In this document: piece by piece, positions 17,932 through 27,311 of the stretch
How positions within the stretch are numbered: the stretch's first letter is position 1
Layout: each line of letters opens with the position of its first letter
NCBI GenBank assembly: GCA_016718315.1
Contig: JADKDV010000008.1
Coordinates: 1-64,000, forward strand
Source: Candidatus Obscuribacter sp.
Lineage (GTDB): Bacteria; Cyanobacteriota; Vampirovibrionia; Obscuribacterales; Obscuribacteraceae
DNA length: 64,000 nucleotides
Direction: 5' to 3'
Translations under genes and position numbers: made by a program
The notes under the pieces: generated by a model
What the model was told of the DNA's origin: nothing
Database searches by the model: none
What the model saw: only the letters and a program-made list of their open reading frames with translations

Positions 17932-19071
17932 TCAGCGCTTGACGGCGCGGTAGCCCTTGACGAGGCGCTGCTTCAGCTTGCGGCGCACTTCTTCCGTGAC
18001 GGCAAAGGCCTCCAGCGCCGTCAGGTTGACAGCGAGGAAGTCATCGACACCCCAGTTGAAGCACTCGGCAAGCAGCTTGTACTCGCCGGAGAGCGTGGTG
18101 CGCGTGAACAGAGTACCGTCGGTGTTGACAGTGACTCTGCGACCAGCGCGGTAGAGCCTGTCGATCGAATGATCGGCAAAGCTGGCAAACTGCCCGGTGA
18201 CCACGTTGGACGTGGCGCAGATTTCGAGAAAGCGATCCCCTTGCAGATTACCGCGCACACCGTGACCGACCCGGCGCACGCCGAGCTTGTCGAGCAGTTC
18301 GATGTCGCGAGCGGTGGGTTCGTTGGTCTCCCAGCCATGCATGGTCAGGCGGATGCCGGACTTTTGCACACGCTCAGCTGCCGGATACCACCAGTCGAGC
18401 ACGCCGGGGAAGCCACTCTCATCACCAGCCAGGTCAAAGCCGCCGACGATGCGACGATACTTGATGGCGAGATCCGCGAGTTCTTCTGCCAGGACACCGT
18501 TTTCGTGACGCAGGCAGCAGATGATCAGCTTGACCACGATCTTCTTCTTGGCGCCACGGATGCCGGCGATGGTGCGCTTCATCACGGTATTGAGCTTGGC
18601 GACACGCTCGTCAGCAGACAGCTCAGCCCAGTAGCGGCCGAGATGGAGCTGAGGCGCGAAGCGCAATTCGATGGCGATGTGACCGTCGTCGATGGCGTCG
18701 TTGACGCGCTCGGTGACGATACGCTCGAGATTGTCCATGTCATGCATGAGCGGGAGCACGTGCAGGCCGATGGCGTCGAGGTAGTTCTTGAGCGATTCCT
18801 GGGCAAAAGTGGCGACCCAGTTCTGATAGCTCTCAGCTGCCTTGCGACGGCTCTGCGCCACGACTCCACCGCGACGGTGAGGTTCGACAGCAAGAGCACG
18901 GTCACAGTTCCAGAGCGCAACCACTTCCTGCGGAAACGGCATGGCCGCTTTGTCGAAGCCGATGCGCGACCAGAGGTCGAGCATGGTGTAGGGCCTCAGG
19001 CTGCAGTCGATGTGCTCGTGCAATTGGAGCTTTGGCAGACCACGGTAAAAATTTGTTGACTTGGTTTTCAT
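17932..19071 (-). CDS. Adenosine deaminase-family hydrolase with altered substrate-site residues
   Basis: About 379 aa from the ATG at 19071 (AAGGA upstream). The family's zinc and catalytic residues are visible: HEH (H18, H20) in QLHEHID, H245 and the catalytic Glu E248 in MHGWE, the His of VGHGVR, and zinc-ligand Asp D318 in NTDG. SNVVTG matches the conserved SNV block. Two usual substrate-contact positions differ: the family HAGE is HGWE here, and NTDD is NTDG (G319 replaces the second Asp). It should be an active zinc hydrolase of a purine-like or other substrate, but probably not standard adenosine. It is the first gene of the orphan block A operon. An adenine-deaminase or divergent defence-type deaminase is possible. 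Confidence 0.75.
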   Translation of the reverse strand: MKTKSTNFYRGLPKLQLHEHIDCSLRPYTMLDLWSRIGFDKAAMPFPQEVVALWNCDRALAVEPHRRGGVVAQSRRKAAESYQNWVATFAQESLKNYLDAIGLHVLPLMHDMDNLERIVTERVNDAIDDGHIAIELRFAPQLHLGRYWAELSADERVAKLNTVMKRTIAGIRGAKKKIVVKLIICCLRHENGVLAEELADLAIKYRRIVGGFDLAGDESGFPGVLDWWYPAAERVQKSGIRLTMHGWETNEPTARDIELLDKLGVRRVGHGVRGNLQGDRFLEICATSNVVTGQFASFADHSIDRLYRAGRRVTVNTDGTLFTRTTLSGEYKLLAECFNWGVDDFLAVNLTALEAFAVTEEVRRKLKQRLVKGYRAVKR

Positions 19072-19606
19072 AGTAGTCCTTTCTCTAGAAGCCCTTTCTG
19101 CAAGACTTCCGTTCTTTTGTTTCGGACAAAACTCAATTCTCACCATCAGTGCAAACGCTGCACGTAACGCTTCCAATTGCCAATTTTGCAACACGAAGTG
19201 TGTGAAAGGCTATGGGGCGATTGATAGTTGAGGAGAGAGCCTATAGAGAGTTTTGGGTGCAGAAAGTAACTCGACCCTATAGATCCTTCTTGACAAACTC
19301 AATAGAGACTAAGTCTTGTAACGCCCGCCCGAAAGGCAATAACGTGTTTTCTGGTACTTCCCCGTTATTAGACTTAGATTAAAACGCTAATTAAAACCTA
19401 GCGCGCTTAGCTCATGCTTTATTCTTGACTACAACAAGACTACCAAGATCCTCCACTGGCGCCCGATACAAAAATTATGATGGCTGTAAATTATCAGTCG
19501 CGGCTTAACCAGCGATGATTTCAGGGTAAACGATAGATTTTGTCGGGCAAAAAGGCGCTAATATAGACATCTGGTATGGGTTTTGCCAAGCGGAGGCAAA
19601 TTAGAC
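19072..19606. promoter_or_regulatory. Divergent promoter region with competing inverted repeats
   Basis: This 535-base region lies between block A (minus) and exbD (plus). It holds a 15-base inverted repeat, 19309-19323 with 19363-19377 (CTAAGTCTTGTAACG / CGTTATTAGACTTAG, 13 of 15 paired). Inside it, 19338-19344 (AATAACG) can instead pair with 19363-19369. A TTGACA element occurs at 19290, but I could not place a matching -10 box. CTATAG repeats occur at about 19240 and 19278. The two pairings exclude each other, as in attenuators, but which strand uses them is unclear. Confidence 0.4.
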
Positions 19607-20029
19607 ATGGCAATGGGAGGCAAGGCCGGCGAGGTCTTCACCGAAATCAACGTCACACCTCTCACAGACGTGTTTCTTGTGCTATTGGTCATCATGATCT
19701 TGATTGCGCCACTGGTCAATCAAGCCGTACTCAAAGTCGATCCGCCTGGTCAGTCATCAAAAACAGATAAGCCACCAGAAAAAGAAGTCAAAATCGATTG
19801 TGACGTACTCAAAACCGGCGAAATCAAAATCAACGGCAAAGTTGTCCAGGCTGACACAATGGCTGTGATGACAGCTATCAAAGCTATCCAGCAAGAAGCT
19901 GGCAAAAACGATCTGCCTCTCATCCTCAACTCAGATGAAGACGCTCTGCAAAAATATGTGGTTGCTGTGATGGACGGTGCTGCAGGCTGCAACATCAAAA
20001 AAATGTCCATCATGCCTCCTCGCAAGTAA
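19607..20029 (+). CDS. exbD: ExbD/TolR-family biopolymer transport protein
   Basis: About 140 aa from the ATG at 19607, with GGAGG upstream. After a short cytoplasmic start there is one transmembrane helix, DVFLVLLVIMILIAPLV, with the family's essential Asp in PLTDVFL. A periplasmic domain of ExbD type follows (DCDVLKTGEIKINGK, LPLILNSDEDALQKYVVAVMD). ExbD/TolR works with ExbB/TolQ to couple the proton gradient to outer-membrane processes. No ExbB or TonB gene is adjacent here, so the partner must be elsewhere. The metalloprotease gene starts three bases downstream. Confidence 0.85.
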   Translation: MAMGGKAGEVFTEINVTPLTDVFLVLLVIMILIAPLVNQAVLKVDPPGQSSKTDKPPEKEVKIDCDVLKTGEIKINGKVVQADTMAVMTAIKAIQQEAGKNDLPLILNSDEDALQKYVVAVMDGAAGCNIKKMSIMPPRK

Positions 20030-20032
20030 GTC

Positions 20033-21232
20033 ATGGTGCTAGACCTGAGAGCCGCGCTATCGCTAACTGCGATAACGCTTATATGTTGCGCCCATTGCCA
20101 GGCTCTGCCAGCTCACCAAGCCAAGATTAAAGCCAGTACGAGCCTCGCTAAGGAGCAGCTGGTCTACCAAAAATTAGCCCGGGTAGACAATCTTATGACT
20201 CTCAACCGCTTTGTCGAAGCGCGTCTACTCTTACTGGATTTGCTGCAATACCACCCCAATTGTTACTCAACCGAAGTAGAAAGCCTGTTAGCCGAGAGCT
20301 GTTATCGACTGGGCAACGCCAAAGAAGCAATGGCTCATTATCAAGCAGCGATTAAATACGATGCAAAAAATTGGCGTCTCTACTGGAATGCCGCTCTTTG
20401 CTCAATGAACATGGGACAGTACAAAGTAGCGATTGACTATGCCAACAAAGTGCTGAGCAACAACCCACCAGGCAATATCAAAGCTGAAGCAAGCCAATTT
20501 GTGCTGGATATGCAAGAAAAATTGAGTCAGCCACAAAACGCTGTGAACACGCTGAGCGACGACTACATAGACAGTCTGCTAGCTAGCCAAAATGCTAACC
20601 GCTGGGCCATGGACAAAATGCCACTAAAAGTCTATATCCAGCCCTTAGAATCGCCAAAGACCAACAACCACAATCTAGTCATCGATGCTCTCAATACCTG
20701 GGCAAAAGCATCAAAAGGCAAATTGAGCTTTACTTTGACGCCAAAACCATTACTTGCCGATTTAATTATTGGCTTTACCAAAAACACTTCTGACATCCAG
20801 ACAAAGCCAGGTGTGGCGCCAGTGGAGCTGGGGCTGACCAGGTTTAATCTAGTCAAAGAGAGTTATCAACCGGCAGACAGACCCAATCTCACCGGACAAT
20901 TGCAAGCCATTAATAACCCATTCGGCAAAATTGACCGAGCCGAAGTACTCATACTTTTGCTCAAACCAGTCAGCCAGGAAGCGCTCAATGCCGACGAAAT
21001 CGAAGAAATCACTTTGCATGAAATCGGCCATGCACTGGGTCTTGCCGGACACTCCGAAAACAGCAGCGATATCATGTATTTTAACCAATCATTTAGTCAG
21101 CTGCCGGCTCTGACAAAGCGAGATAAAGCCTCAATCGCCAGGCTCTATCAGGATTATCCCCTGCTTGAGCAAAGCGGCGTTTTGGGCTATCAATATCAGC
21201 CGCTCAAACTACCTCAGCGCAATACACCCTGA
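20033..21232 (+). CDS. Exported TPR protein with matrixin-like zinc metalloprotease domain
   Basis: A 399-aa protein with a signal peptide (LTAITLICCAHCQALPA). Residues about 40-165 form TPR-like helices (AEAMAHYQAAIKYDAKNWRLYWNAAL type). The C-terminal domain has the metzincin motif HEIGHALGLAGHS (H329, E330, H333, H339) and a Met-turn-like DIMYF, so it is a likely active zinc protease in the matrixin style. It acts outside the cytoplasm. Fusion of TPR and matrixin parts is less common than a stand-alone protease. It is probably co-transcribed with exbD. Confidence 0.8.
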   Translation: MVLDLRAALSLTAITLICCAHCQALPAHQAKIKASTSLAKEQLVYQKLARVDNLMTLNRFVEARLLLLDLLQYHPNCYSTEVESLLAESCYRLGNAKEAMAHYQAAIKYDAKNWRLYWNAALCSMNMGQYKVAIDYANKVLSNNPPGNIKAEASQFVLDMQEKLSQPQNAVNTLSDDYIDSLLASQNANRWAMDKMPLKVYIQPLESPKTNNHNLVIDALNTWAKASKGKLSFTLTPKPLLADLIIGFTKNTSDIQTKPGVAPVELGLTRFNLVKESYQPADRPNLTGQLQAINNPFGKIDRAEVLILLLKPVSQEALNADEIEEITLHEIGHALGLAGHSENSSDIMYFNQSFSQLPALTKRDKASIARLYQDYPLLEQSGVLGYQYQPLKLPQRNTP

Positions 21233-21300
21233 TTTATGGTGCCGGTGCTTCCCAGTAAGCGTGAGCGGTGCCATAATTATGTTTTCTATTCCGATGGTAA

Positions 21301-22686
21301 ATGAGCATGCAGCCAACGACCACAAGGCAACCCTTTAGTAGACAAAAACTACAAGACCTCCTCAAACAAGAAGACGCTTTGTTTGAGAGGCAACATCCAA
21401 AATCCAGAGCCCTCTTTGAGCGCGCCCAGGCCTCTCTACATGGCGGCGTGCCAATGAACTGGATGGTCAAATGGGCTTCGCCCTTTCCGCTCTTTGTCAA
21501 AGAGGGCAAAGGCGCTCACTTTACCTGTGCCGATGATCACAAGTATCTAGACTTTTGTCTCGGTGATACCGGAGCCATGACCGGACACGCGCCGGACGCC
21601 GCTGTCAAAGCAATTATCGAAAGGGTCTCGCGCGGCACCACATTTATGCTGCCCAGCGAAGACTCAATAGTGGTTGCAGAAGAACTAAAAAAGCGCTTCA
21701 AATTACCTTACTGGCAAACAGCACTTACAGCCACCGACGCCAATCGCTTTGTCATCCGCCTGGCTCGCATGATCACAGGACGGCCCTATGTCCTGGTGAT
21801 GAACTGGTGCTACCACGGCACAGTGGATGAATCATTTGCCACCCTATCTGGTGACAAAGTAGTAGCCCGCAAAGGCAATATGGGTCCACCCGTCGATCCT
21901 GCACTAACCACACGAGTAGTGGAGTTTAACGATCTCGACGCCCTCAAAAAAGCGCTAGCTGATAAGCAAGTAGCCTGCGTACTGGCCGAGCCAGCCATGA
22001 CCAATATCGGTATTATCCACCCAGATCCCGGCTATCATGAGGCATTGCGCCAAATAACCCGCGAGACCGGCACACTACTGGTCATCGACGAAACCCACAC
22101 CATATGCACCGGACCTGGTGGCTACACAGCTGCTCATGGACTGGAGCCGGACTTTATCACTATCGGCAAGCCCATCGCCAGCGGTATTCCGGCTTCGGCT
22201 TACGGCTTTAGTGAGTCTGTTGCCAAACTCATCCAGAGCAAAAGCAATATCGATGATTGCGATACTGGCGGCATTGGTGGCACGCTGGCAGGCAACACAC
22301 TGGCTATGGCAGCAATGCGGGTTACTCTCACAGAGATTTTGACCCAGGCCGCTTACGACATCACAATCCCCCTGGCCAAGCGCTTTACTGATGGCGTAGA
22401 AGCAGTGATAAATGAATATGAACTACCATGGATCGTCAAGCAACTGGGCTGCCGTGCTGAGTACTGGTTTAGACCAGAACCCCCACGCAATGGCTCTCAG
22501 GCAGCGGCAGCAGCCGACGCCGAGCTTGATAGATACATGCATCTATTTGCTCTTAACCGCGGCATTTTGATGACACCATTTCACAATATGGCTCTTATCG
22601 CCCCGGCTACAACCACTCAAGACATAGACCAGCACACAGCTGTGTTTAAAGAGAGTGTGGAGACCCTGCTTGGTAAAAAATCCTGA
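21301..22686 (+). CDS. Class III PLP-dependent aminotransferase (GSA aminomutase-like)
   Basis: A 461-aa cytoplasmic enzyme of the class III aminotransferase family, closest in style to glutamate-1-semialdehyde 2,1-aminomutase and related transaminases. Motifs: GDTGAMTGHA, the cofactor-binding region TALTATDANRF (TEAN is more usual), YHGTVDES, the Asp of VIDETHTICTGPGG, and the PLP-binding Lys K290 in TIGKPIASG. The exact substrate is unclear. An aminomutase role in haem synthesis would need support, because the surroundings contain no haem genes. The start at 21301 or the Met two codons later are equally plausible. Confidence 0.8.
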   Translation: MSMQPTTTRQPFSRQKLQDLLKQEDALFERQHPKSRALFERAQASLHGGVPMNWMVKWASPFPLFVKEGKGAHFTCADDHKYLDFCLGDTGAMTGHAPDAAVKAIIERVSRGTTFMLPSEDSIVVAEELKKRFKLPYWQTALTATDANRFVIRLARMITGRPYVLVMNWCYHGTVDESFATLSGDKVVARKGNMGPPVDPALTTRVVEFNDLDALKKALADKQVACVLAEPAMTNIGIIHPDPGYHEALRQITRETGTLLVIDETHTICTGPGGYTAAHGLEPDFITIGKPIASGIPASAYGFSESVAKLIQSKSNIDDCDTGGIGGTLAGNTLAMAAMRVTLTEILTQAAYDITIPLAKRFTDGVEAVINEYELPWIVKQLGCRAEYWFRPEPPRNGSQAAAAADAELDRYMHLFALNRGILMTPFHNMALIAPATTTQDIDQHTAVFKESVETLLGKKS

Positions 22687-22712
22687 TCTAGTTAAACGAG
22701 GTCACTTGTATC

Positions 22713-24332
22713 ATGACCGGCCAGCCCAGTTTTAGACCATCTAGACCGCTTATCACCGGCGTCCCCCGCGAGGAGGATCTCCTGGTATTGCACGAACTGG
22801 CAAAAAACACTCGCGGCATCATGGTCGAGCAACCCTTTGATCTCGGTACAGGCATTGCCTATTGCTTGCAGACTGTGGTCGGTCGCAGAGCGGGCGAAGA
22901 AGACCCGACCTGGTATTTATACTCGGGACCAACAAAGACAAAGCTGGAATGGATCTTACAAACAAGCGATATCAATATGGTGTTGACTTCGCTCATGCCT
23001 CTCGCTCTGGCTCGCCCTGAAGCAGGAGCAGCCAGCCCCAGCACGAGCGCCACCAATCTAAGCGCCCAAAGCGAGCAAAACAACTCGATTACTGGTCGCC
23101 CTTCAGATAGCCAGACCAGACTGACAGCCGAGCGCCCCAAGATACTCGATCCGGTAGCAGCACTCAACATACGCGGCCCGCAGCCATCGACATCGATGGA
23201 GGGGGATCTCACCAGACTATCTATTGACTCTGTTTTACAATCAATCAGCAAAGGCAAAATGACCGGTCGCCTGGAGTGTCAGGTCAGAGGCGAAAAAATC
23301 GAAGTAATCTTTGAAAACGGCAATGCCAGACACGCCTCCACACCACTGGCGCGTGGCGAAGAAGCTCTGATAGAGCTAATGACCGCACTGGAGGGCACTT
23401 TTAGATTTGTGCCATCAGTCAGTACCGAGCCCAGGTCGATATTTAGACGCACTGAAGAATTAACTGATCAGGCCAAATCACTGATTGATTTTGGTACTTA
23501 CCTCGAGCGTGTTGGTATCAAACTCAATACCAGATTGAGCAAAACAAATACTAATATGACCGAGCAAGAATTTGAAAACGCGGTAGCACCACTGGTACCA
23601 CTCAGCGTAGATGTACAAAAACGTTTTTATCAACTAGTAGACAATCAGAGCGCTCTCATGGACATAGTCGAGCGCGGCAAATTCAACCGCTGCCAGTGGA
23701 TTCCAGCACTCTACAATCTGGTAGCCGGATCGATTGTCACTATCGGCGAAGAAATGCAAAATCTATTCTCGCCCACTGGCAGCTACAGTATCGGCATCGA
23801 CAGATCAACAGTCGAGCAATTTGCCAGAAGCCACATCTACTCAGAAACCGGCATTGTCACCTTTGTGGCACTGCTTTATTTTATTGAGCAAGAATACTAC
23901 CGCTTTGAGTGCTTCCATAGTCCCTTTGCCCTGGTCATGATCAAACCGCGCATCCGCCGCCCTCCCGATCCTCATTTGCCTGGTATCGCAGCTGATGCAC
24001 CGATTGTGGACATCAATCAGCGCAATGCCATCCTCAAAGCAATCACTGATACAAAACGCAAAGCGGACCTGCTTGCCCATTTCCAGCAAGATGACTTTGC
24101 CTTGCTCCTGCCTCAAACCAGTGCCGAGGGCGTCAGAGCCTTTGCCGGTCGAGTGATGCAAGCACTCAAACCAGGCTTTGGCACAGCCCAACAAGTAGAT
24201 TTGCCAGAGCTAGGCCTCTTGCCCGGCGAAAAATTGGTCCTGACCATGGGCATAGGCAGTCTACCGGAAGAATGCCAGGACTGGGTCAAGCTACTAGCAT
24301 TTTTAAACCAGAACCAGCGCCGCTTTGAGTAA
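22713..24332 (+). CDS. DUF4388 protein with degenerate GGDEF-like domain
   Basis: A 539-aa cytoplasmic signalling protein. Residues about 165-240 match the DUF4388/PatA N-terminal type (IDSVLQSISKGKMTGRLEC, IEVIFENGNARHAS, ALEGTFRF). The C-terminal third looks like a GGDEF domain: YFIEQEYYRFECFHSPFALVMI, then FQQDDFALLLPQTS where GGDEF would stand. The catalytic Gly-Gly is lost, so cyclic-di-GMP synthesis is unlikely and a binding or structural role is more probable. A Ser/Thr-rich linker (residues about 105-160) joins a separate N-terminal part. Confidence 0.7.
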   Translation: MTGQPSFRPSRPLITGVPREEDLLVLHELAKNTRGIMVEQPFDLGTGIAYCLQTVVGRRAGEEDPTWYLYSGPTKTKLEWILQTSDINMVLTSLMPLALARPEAGAASPSTSATNLSAQSEQNNSITGRPSDSQTRLTAERPKILDPVAALNIRGPQPSTSMEGDLTRLSIDSVLQSISKGKMTGRLECQVRGEKIEVIFENGNARHASTPLARGEEALIELMTALEGTFRFVPSVSTEPRSIFRRTEELTDQAKSLIDFGTYLERVGIKLNTRLSKTNTNMTEQEFENAVAPLVPLSVDVQKRFYQLVDNQSALMDIVERGKFNRCQWIPALYNLVAGSIVTIGEEMQNLFSPTGSYSIGIDRSTVEQFARSHIYSETGIVTFVALLYFIEQEYYRFECFHSPFALVMIKPRIRRPPDPHLPGIAADAPIVDINQRNAILKAITDTKRKADLLAHFQQDDFALLLPQTSAEGVRAFAGRVMQALKPGFGTAQQVDLPELGLLPGEKLVLTMGIGSLPEECQDWVKLLAFLNQNQRRFE

Positions 24333-24447
24333 CCAGTCGATAGCACTGCTTTTACTACAGAAATCGACATATATTAGAATCGCTCAAGGCAAGCAACAAA
24401 AGCTAAGTGGTAACATCTCCTGACTACTTAAGAAGAAGGCTCCGCCC

Positions 24448-26100
24448 ATGCTCTTCAATAGCTTCTCTTATCTGGCCTTTCTGGTCGTTGTTTTTGCCCT
24501 GTACTGGACAATGCCTGACCGTTTTCGCCGTCTATTTTTAGCGCTAGCCAGTTATGTCTTTTATATGAGCTGGAAGCCCGAATACGGACTGCTGATCCTG
24601 GCTCTAACAGTAGTCAATTATTTTTTGGGTCTAAAAATTGCCAGTGCCATGGAAAACGCTCCACCCGAAGTGAGCGGTAAAGCTAGCCCGGCAAAAAAAT
24701 TGCTTCTGCTGGGACTTGTATTTAACATCGGCTGTCTCTGCTTTTTTAAATACACCAATTTTATTTTGATGTCGCTTTTTACCGCCATTACCACTGGTGG
24801 CAAGCTCGCTCACATGCCTCAGGTCGAGACCTGGCAGAGTCCGGCTATTAACATCCTTTTGCCTTTGGGCATCAGCTTTTTTACTTTTGAATTTATCCAC
24901 TACATAGTTGATATCCACAGAGGCAGCAAACCAGTCAAAAACTTCCTTGACTTTACTTTGTTTGCTTCCTTTTTCCCCTCACAGATAGCTGGTCCCATTA
25001 AGCGCTTTCAAGACTTCATGTTCCAGCTCCAAGAAAAACCAGTCTTTAAGCAAGCGCAATTTAACGCCGGGCTTTATTTGGTCTTGCAAGGCTTCTTCAA
25101 AAAGGTAGCACTGGGCGACAATATCGGGCCGATTGTGGCGCAGGGCTTTGACCATCTCTCTACTTGCTCGGTACTAGACACCTGGATTGCAGTTGCCGGC
25201 TTTGGCTTCCAGATCTTTTTTGACTTTAGTGGTTATACAGATATTGGCATAGGCTCAGCGCTTTTACTGGGCTACAAAGTACCCGAAAACTTCAACATGC
25301 CTTTTATCGCCTGCAGTCTCACTGATTTCTGGCGCAGATGGCACATCTCGCTATCTACCTGGTTGCGCGATTATCTATTTTTTCCACTGGGCGGATCTCG
25401 CAATGGTCCCTGGCAGACTCGTCGCAACACTTTGATAGTGATGGCTCTGGGCGGACTCTGGCACGGAGCAGCCTGGACTTATGTAGCCTGGGGTATTTTG
25501 CACGGTGTGGGTCTTGTCCTCTCCAAAGACTGGCAAACTTTTACAGCCCGCCTGGCTGAGACCAATCCCTGGCTCAAAGCCCTCAGAGCAACAGCATTCT
25601 GGCATTGCGGTGGGGTGCTGTTTACATGGCTATTTTTGTGTCAGACCTTTATTGTGTTTAGAGCACAAAACTTTGGCGATGTACTGATATGCGCCGGCAA
25701 GCTCTTTGGCATAGGCGTGGCTCAAACCGGTACAGGTCTGGTTACTGCCGCACTTTTGCAATCGACACTGATGCTTACAGTGCCAGCATATCTTGCTTTT
25801 GCCTGTGTGCGTTATTGGACAATCAAACGCGCTAAAGAAGCAGCCAAACTAAAAGCATTGCTCTCAGCCCAACCTGGAGCTGATGCAGCGCAGGGCGAGA
25901 GCGCCCAGGCACAAGTAGCTGAACTAAAAGCCACACAAAAGCCTTTAGCAGTGGAAGCCGTGCTCAATGCTTCGCAAAAACTGAGAGACTTTTGGAGTGA
26001 ATCAGCAGCCTTTAGATGGTGCAGTGCTATCTCACTGACTACATTGATTTCGGGTCTGGCTCCCGGTCAGCTCTCACCCTTTATCTACTTCCAGTTTTAG
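24448..26100 (+). CDS. MBOAT-family O-acyltransferase (AlgI/DltB-like)
   Basis: A 550-aa polytopic inner-membrane protein of the MBOAT family. It contains the signature DFWRRWHISLSTWLRDYLFF, PLGGSR, and the active-site His H339 in LGGLWHGAAWTY. Family members move acetyl or other acyl groups across the membrane onto surface polysaccharides or teichoic-type polymers. The C-terminus holds a long Ala/Gln/Lys segment (residues about 475-520) of unknown role. An SGNH-type protein starts eight bases downstream, the usual partner for export-coupled acetylation. Confidence 0.9.
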   Translation: MLFNSFSYLAFLVVVFALYWTMPDRFRRLFLALASYVFYMSWKPEYGLLILALTVVNYFLGLKIASAMENAPPEVSGKASPAKKLLLLGLVFNIGCLCFFKYTNFILMSLFTAITTGGKLAHMPQVETWQSPAINILLPLGISFFTFEFIHYIVDIHRGSKPVKNFLDFTLFASFFPSQIAGPIKRFQDFMFQLQEKPVFKQAQFNAGLYLVLQGFFKKVALGDNIGPIVAQGFDHLSTCSVLDTWIAVAGFGFQIFFDFSGYTDIGIGSALLLGYKVPENFNMPFIACSLTDFWRRWHISLSTWLRDYLFFPLGGSRNGPWQTRRNTLIVMALGGLWHGAAWTYVAWGILHGVGLVLSKDWQTFTARLAETNPWLKALRATAFWHCGGVLFTWLFLCQTFIVFRAQNFGDVLICAGKLFGIGVAQTGTGLVTAALLQSTLMLTVPAYLAFACVRYWTIKRAKEAAKLKALLSAQPGADAAQGESAQAQVAELKATQKPLAVEAVLNASQKLRDFWSESAAFRWCSAISLTTLISGLAPGQLSPFIYFQF

Positions 26101-26108
26101 GTTGCATC

Positions 26109-27311
26109 ATGATCAATACACAAGACAAAATAGCAACCACAGCTGACCAACAAACAAAGGCACATTCAAAGGCCAGACACAATCGCTTTTGGCTCCAGAT
26201 GGCGCTGATGATACCGCTCTCGATTATTACCCTGGAGCTGACACTGGGTGCACTCGGTGTCGGGCAGCAAGAGATAGTGCAACCAGATCCGGTGCTGGGT
26301 TGCGTCCACCTCAAAAACAAAATGGTAACCTGGCGCCTGGAAGGTTATAGCCACGAAAAACTCAACTCTCAAGGTCTGCGTGATACTGAGCATAGCCTGG
26401 TCAAGCCAGCCAATACCTATCGTATAGCAGTCCTTGGCGACAGCAGTACAGAAGGTCTGCAAGTGAGCATGGACGAGACCTATACCAAACAGCTACAAAA
26501 GCTACTCAACCAAAAACTGCCACCGGACCTGGCTGGCAAAAACGTGGAAGTAATCAATTTTGGCTGCTCCAGCTACTCTACCGGTCAGGAGCTGATGCTC
26601 TTTAGAGAGCAAGTCAAAAACTTTGCGCCCGACATGACTGTAGTTTTGCTTTGCAAAGGCGATATCCTCGAAAACACACTGGACGTGCTACATCCAGGCA
26701 AAGCCGAGCCAAGACCATACTTTTATCTGGACCAGGCTGGCAATCTGCAATGCGACAACGGCATACTTAAAGCCAATCACGACAAATTGGCTAACGATAA
26801 ACCAGTCAATCAATTATTTAATTGGCTCAGAGCCCATAGCAATATCTATGGCGTGGCTTCCAAAGCCAATTTCAGCTTATTTCTCGTTGATAAGACCTAT
26901 TATCGGATAGCTCATTTCATTCAGACTGTGATTCAAAAGGCCAGCGGCAAAGAAGCACTGATGCAAGCAAACTATCCTATGCCAGACAAACGGGCAGTAA
27001 GCCAGGCTCTTGTAGGTCAGTTCAAAAAAGAAACCCGTGAAATAGGTAGCGATTTTATTCTCATGCTCTTCCCCGGCATGGGTCTCAAAGATGATGATTG
27101 GGCTCAAACAGTCGATGCTCTAAAGACCCAGGCAGTGGCTCAATCATTTGGCTTTATCGATTTACAGCCAGTCATCCAAAAAGTAAAAGACCCCAACAGT
27201 CTTTTCTTACAGTTTCACTTTTCGAAGGGTGGGCATGAGGTAACAGCAAGGGCGCTGGCAGAATATCTGACCACGCATAAACTAACCACTCAGACAAAGA
27301 CGGCACAATGA
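26109..27311 (+). CDS. Membrane-anchored SGNH-hydrolase-like protein (AlgJ/AlgX-type partner)
   Basis: About 400 aa from the ATG at 26109. After a cytoplasmic start there is one N-terminal transmembrane helix (FWLQMALMIPLSIITLEL), so the body is periplasmic. The SGNH pattern is seen as GDSSTEG (nucleophile Ser), NFGCSSYSTGQE and FHFSKGGHEVTARALAEYL (catalytic His). The middle block III is weak (LLCKGDIL). It probably transfers acyl groups supplied by the MBOAT protein just upstream to a surface polymer. The stop overlaps the start of the next gene by four bases, so all three are coupled. Confidence 0.75.
   Translation: MINTQDKIATTADQQTKAHSKARHNRFWLQMALMIPLSIITLELTLGALGVGQQEIVQPDPVLGCVHLKNKMVTWRLEGYSHEKLNSQGLRDTEHSLVKPANTYRIAVLGDSSTEGLQVSMDETYTKQLQKLLNQKLPPDLAGKNVEVINFGCSSYSTGQELMLFREQVKNFAPDMTVVLLCKGDILENTLDVLHPGKAEPRPYFYLDQAGNLQCDNGILKANHDKLANDKPVNQLFNWLRAHSNIYGVASKANFSLFLVDKTYYRIAHFIQTVIQKASGKEALMQANYPMPDKRAVSQALVGQFKKETREIGSDFILMLFPGMGLKDDDWAQTVDALKTQAVAQSFGFIDLQPVIQKVKDPNSLFLQFHFSKGGHEVTARALAEYLTTHKLTTQTKTAQ

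Noticed and set aside
18169..19059. Plus-strand open frame opposite the deaminase-like gene
   Set aside because: The minus strand shows family motifs; this is a shadow.
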